Of a DNA stretch of 64,000 nucleotides, positions 61,030-64,000 are shown piece after piece. The position numbers and the translations under genes are program-made. Below the pieces are notes generated by a model, which saw only the letters and a program-made list of their open reading frames with translations, was not told the origin of the DNA and did no database searches. The DNA comes from Vicinamibacterales bacterium. GTDB taxonomy: Bacteria; Acidobacteriota; Vicinamibacteria; Vicinamibacterales; UBA2999. The DNA lies in assembly GCA_041394705.1 (NCBI GenBank), contig JAWKHS010000009.1, positions 62,001-126,000 on the forward strand, given 5' to 3'. Position 1 is the stretch's first letter, and every line of letters starts with the position of its first letter.

Positions 61030-61376
61030 CAGAGCGCTCCCAGCTTCAGGCGCGCCTGGGCCAGCGTCTCGGCCATGCGGCGCGCCTCGGCCACCGCCAC
61101 CGCCCGGCCGCGGTCGGTCAACTGGTAGTAGCGGCGGCGCTCGTCGTCGAGCGCGGGGTCGGGGCGCTCCATCGTCTCGCGGATGAGCCCGTCGTCCACG
61201 AACCGCCGGAGGGCCGAGTACAGGGTGGCCGCGCGCAGCCGGACCTTGCCATCCGTCCGCCGCGCCACCTCCTTGATGATGGCGTAGCCGTGCTTCTCGC
61301 CGTCGGCCAGGGCCACCAGCACCTGGAACATGGCGGGCGTGAGCGGGAGGTACGACGATGGGTCGAATCGGGCCAT
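61029..61376 (-). CDS. PadR-family transcriptional regulator
   Basis: 115 residues from the ATG at 61376. PadR winged helix: SSYLPLTPAMFQVLVALADGEKHGYAIIKEVARRTDG, VRLRAATLYSALRRFVDDGLIRETME, YYQLTDRGRAVAVAEARRM. It is only distantly similar to the first PadR here. The stop codon overlaps the permease ATG by one base. The start was chosen because it lies seven bases after the -10 element TAGTAT; an upstream in-frame ATG at 61385 falls inside that element and would make little sense. Confidence 0.9.
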   Translation of the reverse strand: MARFDPSSYLPLTPAMFQVLVALADGEKHGYAIIKEVARRTDGKVRLRAATLYSALRRFVDDGLIRETMERPDPALDDERRRYYQLTDRGRAVAVAEARRMAETLAQARLKLGAL

Positions 61377-61383
61377 GACAGAC

Positions 61384-61411
61384 ATACTATATCCGTTGTC
61401 GTCATAGTCAA
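61384..61411 (-). promoter_or_regulatory. Promoter of the second PadR gene
   Basis: Minus strand: -35 TTGACT (61411-61406), 16-base spacer, -10 TAGTAT (61389-61384), seven bases, ATG 61376. The pair ACTAT (61386-61390) and ATAGT (61404-61408) is an inverted repeat with 13-base centre overlapping both boxes, a possible autorepression site. Confidence 0.55.
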
Positions 61412-61504
61412 CCGCCCTGCGGCTGAACGGGGGCAACGGCCGGCCCGCCCACGCAACCGTTGTGGACCCGGACGGACGGTGTGGGTCAGGATCGTCTCCG
61501 TCCC

Positions 61505-63193
61505 ATGGGCATCGCGGGCGACTTCGTCCTGATCGTCGTGGCCGGCCTCGCCGGCGCCGTCGCGGCACGCGCGCTGGGGCTGCCGCTGCTGGTCGGCTAC
61601 ATCGCCGCGGGCGTTGCGGTGGGGCCGCACACGGCCGGGCCGACGGTGGCCAACATCGAAGACATCGAGCTGCTCTCCGAGATCGGCGTGGCGCTGCTGC
61701 TCTTCGCCCTCGGCCTGGAGATCTCGCTGCGCGACCTGCGCGCGGTCCGGGCCGTCGCCGTCGTCGGCGGGCCGCTGCAGATCGTCTTCACCGGGGCGTT
61801 CGCCGCGTGGCTGGGGCGGGCCGGTGCCGGCATGACGGGCGTGGAGGCGCTGTGGTTCGGGGCGATGGCGGCGCTGTCGAGCACCATGGTCGTCCTGAAG
61901 ACCCTGGCGGCCACGGGCACGCAGGCCACGCTGGCGAGCCGCGTCATGATTGGCCTGCTCGTCATCCAGGACCTCGCAGTGGTGCCGATGCTCATCGTGC
62001 TCCCGCAGCTCGGCGCGACCTCCGGCACCGGGGGACGCCTCCTCAGGGCCGGACTCCTCGCGGGGACCTTCCTGCTCGGCATGGTGCTCGCCGGTACGCG
62101 CCTCCTGCCGCCCATCCTCCGCGTGATCGTGCGCTGGGGATCGCGCGAGCTCTTCCTCGTGGCCGTCGTGGCCGCCAGCGTCGGCGTCGGCGCGCTCGCA
62201 CACGAGTTCGGCCTGTCCTTCGCCATCGGCGCCTTCGTCGCCGGCCTGGTGCTGAGCGAGTCCGAACTGAGCCATCAGGCGCTGAGCGACGTGGCGCCGC
62301 TGCGCGACGTCTTCGGGCTGCTCTTCTTCGTCACCGTCGGCATGCTGCTCGACCCACGGGTCGTCCTCGACCGCGCCGGCGCGATTGCGCTCCTCGTCGG
62401 CGCCCTCGTCGCCGGCAAGGCCGCCATCGCCGGCGGCATCGCGCGGGCCTTCGGCTACAGGAACCTCGCGCCGTGGATCGTCGGACTCGGCCTGGCGCAA
62501 GTCGGGGAGTTCGGCGTCGTGCTGGCACGGGCGGGACGCGCCGGTGGCTTCCTGAGTGCCGGCACGTACGACCTGGTCCTGGCCTGCACGATCCTCTCGA
62601 TGGCCATCTCGCCCCTCGTCTTTCCAGGGCTGCTCCCGGCCGTCAGGGCGTGGACCCGGTGGCTGCGGCCGCCGGTGGCCGGCGACAGGGAACTGCCGGT
62701 CACGCGCCTCGAGAACCACGCGATCGTGGCCGGGTACGGGCGGACCGGACGGGCCGTGGTGGATGCGCTCGTCGAAACGGGCGTGCCGCACCTCGCGCTC
62801 GACTCGTCGCACGACGCCCTGGCCGCGCCGCTCGAGCAGGGGCTGCCCGTCATCTGGGGCGACGTGGCGAGCGAGCACATCCTCGACGCGGCCGGCGTCG
62901 CCCAGGCCCGGATGCTCGTCGCGGCCGTGCCCGATCGCCACGCCGCCAGGGCCGCCATCGCCTACGCGCGCCGCGTCAATCCCCGGATCTTCGTCGTGGC
63001 GCGCGCGACGACGGCGGAGGAAGTGGAGGCGCTCCGGGCCCTGCGCGTGGATGCGATGGTGCAGCCCGAGTTCGAGGGCGGCATCGAGATGGTGCGCCGC
63101 GCGCTGGTGGAGCTGGACCGGAGCGGCGACGACGTGGACGGCGTGGTGGCCGAGCTGCGGCGCCGCCAGTACGACCCGCCGGGCGCGTCGTAG
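61505..63193 (+). CDS. CPA2-family K+/H+ antiporter with TrkA-N domain (YbaL/KefB-like)
   Basis: 562 residues. Residues 1-390 hold about 12 membrane helices with CPA2 marks: LPLLVGYIAAGVAVGPHTAGP, LSEIGVALLLFALGLEISLRDL, ALSSTMVVLKTLAATG, LLVIQDLAVVPM and FAIGAFVAGLVLSES. Residues about 415-530 form a Rossmann TrkA-N regulatory domain (NHAIVAGYGRTGRAVVDALV) that binds nucleotide. It exports K+ (or Na+) in exchange for H+. The ATG at 61505 begins the first helix. It is the second CPA2 protein in the window; the one at 8.7-9.9 kb lacks the TrkA-N domain. It converges on the CDF gene 13 bases away. Confidence 0.92.
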   Translation: MGIAGDFVLIVVAGLAGAVAARALGLPLLVGYIAAGVAVGPHTAGPTVANIEDIELLSEIGVALLLFALGLEISLRDLRAVRAVAVVGGPLQIVFTGAFAAWLGRAGAGMTGVEALWFGAMAALSSTMVVLKTLAATGTQATLASRVMIGLLVIQDLAVVPMLIVLPQLGATSGTGGRLLRAGLLAGTFLLGMVLAGTRLLPPILRVIVRWGSRELFLVAVVAASVGVGALAHEFGLSFAIGAFVAGLVLSESELSHQALSDVAPLRDVFGLLFFVTVGMLLDPRVVLDRAGAIALLVGALVAGKAAIAGGIARAFGYRNLAPWIVGLGLAQVGEFGVVLARAGRAGGFLSAGTYDLVLACTILSMAISPLVFPGLLPAVRAWTRWLRPPVAGDRELPVTRLENHAIVAGYGRTGRAVVDALVETGVPHLALDSSHDALAAPLEQGLPVIWGDVASEHILDAAGVAQARMLVAAVPDRHAARAAIAYARRVNPRIFVVARATTAEEVEALRALRVDAMVQPEFEGGIEMVRRALVELDRSGDDVDGVVAELRRRQYDPPGAS

Positions 63194-63206
63194 CCGCGGC
63201 GGCCCG

Positions 63207-64000
63207 TCAGGCGGCTGGCGGGGCCGGCTCCGGCAGCGGCTCGATGTGCACGAGCACGTCGGCCACCCAGTCGAGGCGCTCCCGGAGACGGCTGCGCACT
63301 CGGCCGGCCACCTCGTGGGCCTCGCCCACCGTCATGCCCGGCGCCACCTCGACGTGCAGGTCCACGTGATACCGGAGACCGGTCTTCCTGGCATAGGCCT
63401 TGTCCACGCCGAGCACACCCGGCACCTCGAGCGCCGTCACCCGCAGCCGCTCGATCAGGTCCGGCGCGGGCATCGTGTCCACCAGGTCCAGGGCGGCGTC
63501 GTAGAGCACGCGAAGCCCCATCGTCACGACGACCAGCCCGACGACGATCCCGCCGACGTGATCGGCCGCGCGGAACCGGACGGGAGACGCGATCGAGAGG
63601 CCGACGGCCGCCAGGGCCACGACGGCCGACACGAGGTCCATCAGGTCGTTCCAGGCATCGGCCGTGAGCGCCGCGCTCCGCAGGCGCCGGCCGACCCGGA
63701 ACTTCAGGCCCGACATCGCGCCGCGTACGGCAATCGCGAGGACGAGCACGCCGAGCGCCGCGGGCGCCGGCGTTGGCGCGACCTCGCCCAGCGTGCGAAA
63801 CGAGGTCACGCAGATGCCGGCCCCGCCCGTCGCCAGGATCGCGCCGACGACGAAGGCCCCGAGCGTCTCGACGCGGCCGTGGCCATACGGATGGTTCGCA
63901 TCCGCCGGCCGCGCGGCCGCGATCATGCCCAGGAGCACCATCGTGGACGCCAGGACGTCTCCGGCGAACTCGACACCGGTGGCGAAGACCGACGTGGAGT
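63207..64000 (-). CDS. Cation-diffusion-facilitator transporter, 5' end beyond the window
   Basis: At least 264 residues; the frame is open to the window edge. Visible parts: helix 2 with VEFAGDVLASTMVLLGMIAA, the cytoplasmic HPYGHGRVETLGAF loop, membrane helices, a second metal-site segment TADAWNDLMDLVSAV, and a C-terminal cytoplasmic domain with VDLHVEVAPGMTVGEAHEVAGRVRSRLRE, typical of the ZT dimer domain. CDF proteins export Zn2+, Fe2+ or Mn2+ in exchange for H+. Which metal is not decidable without the missing first helix. It ends with a Pro/Glu-rich tail. Confidence 0.88.
   Translation of the reverse strand, partial: STSVFATGVEFAGDVLASTMVLLGMIAAARPADANHPYGHGRVETLGAFVVGAILATGGAGICVTSFRTLGEVAPTPAPAALGVLVLAIAVRGAMSGLKFRVGRRLRSAALTADAWNDLMDLVSAVVALAAVGLSIASPVRFRAADHVGGIVVGLVVVTMGLRVLYDAALDLVDTMPAPDLIERLRVTALEVPGVLGVDKAYARKTGLRYHVDLHVEVAPGMTVGEAHEVAGRVRSRLRERLDWVADVLVHIEPLPEPAPPAA

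Noticed and set aside
55693..61128. 1811-codon open frame on the plus strand
   Set aside because: It is antisense to two permease genes and part of PadR; low-complexity Arg/His/Gly/Glu composition and no recognisable domain.
61361..61375. tRNA T-loop-like GGGTCGAATCGGG
   Set aside because: It lies inside the PadR coding sequence and has no matching cloverleaf around it.
156..63193. Transposase, integrase or phage genes
   Set aside because: None was recognised anywhere in the window; gene spacing and composition look uniformly chromosomal.

Overview
The window is dense, very GC-rich bacterial DNA with about 48 genes in short operons on both strands. Several gene families together point to an Acidobacteriota, probably class Vicinamibacteria: an Oar-like TonB-dependent receptor with an N-terminal carboxypeptidase-regulatory (CnaB-like) domain, PadR regulators overlapping large FtsX/MacB-type permeases of the acidobacterial duplicated orphan permease (ADOP) kind, a TIGR02999-type ECF sigma factor next to a serine/threonine kinase, and many secreted beta-propeller, peptidase and amidase proteins. 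This assignment is inferred from gene content only; no rRNA or tRNA gene was seen. The window is ordinary chromosome, with no phage, integrase or insertion sequence recognised.

Layout. 1-6 kb: secreted or small proteins (a two-repeat secreted protein, a small basic protein / BNR protein / 46-residue membrane protein operon, a beta-propeller, a cupin, a thioredoxin-fold-like protein). 5.5-10 kb: an exported methyltransferase coupled to a P2-type cation ATPase, then a CPA2 antiporter. 10-20 kb: an EVE-domain protein overlapping RtcB RNA ligase, an aldo/keto reductase, a CNNM/CBS protein, an S9 peptidase, a rhomboid protein and the Oar-like receptor. 20-28 kb: a small zinc-finger-like protein, a LytTR two-component pair, glycogen branching enzyme, cyclophilin and a Tat-exported PatB-like aminotransferase. 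28-37 kb: a large M36 metallopeptidase, an ECF sigma factor, a Ser/Thr kinase and a secreted amidase. 37-43.5 kb: thioredoxin, an EamA transporter, a BNR protein, a methyltransferase, a 21-bp hairpin repeat array, a CnaB protein and a second aldo/keto reductase. 43.5-48 kb: a MetX-homoserine dehydrogenase fusion coupled to a Cys/Met-metabolism PLP enzyme, then a CHASE3 protein. 48-52.6 kb: multicopper oxidase plus cytochrome c, an acyl-CoA dehydrogenase and an AhpD-like gene. 52.6-61.4 kb: a cluster of three ADOP permeases with two PadR regulators. 61.5-64 kb: a second CPA2 antiporter and a cation-diffusion facilitator cut by the window end.

The most notable item is the AhpD-like gene at 52165-51613 (minus strand). 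An in-frame TGA sits exactly where the second redox cysteine of the CxxC motif belongs. It is followed at the right distance by a perfect 7-bp hairpin of bacterial SECIS type, so it reads as a CxxU selenoprotein. Two apparent frameshifts in its C-terminal tail keep decay or assembly error open.

A second theme is a TANNNT-type -10 element 4-10 bases before many start codons, often without a Shine-Dalgarno. This suggests widespread leaderless transcripts, clearest at the two PadR genes, where -35, -10 and an identical 7-base distance to ATG can be read.
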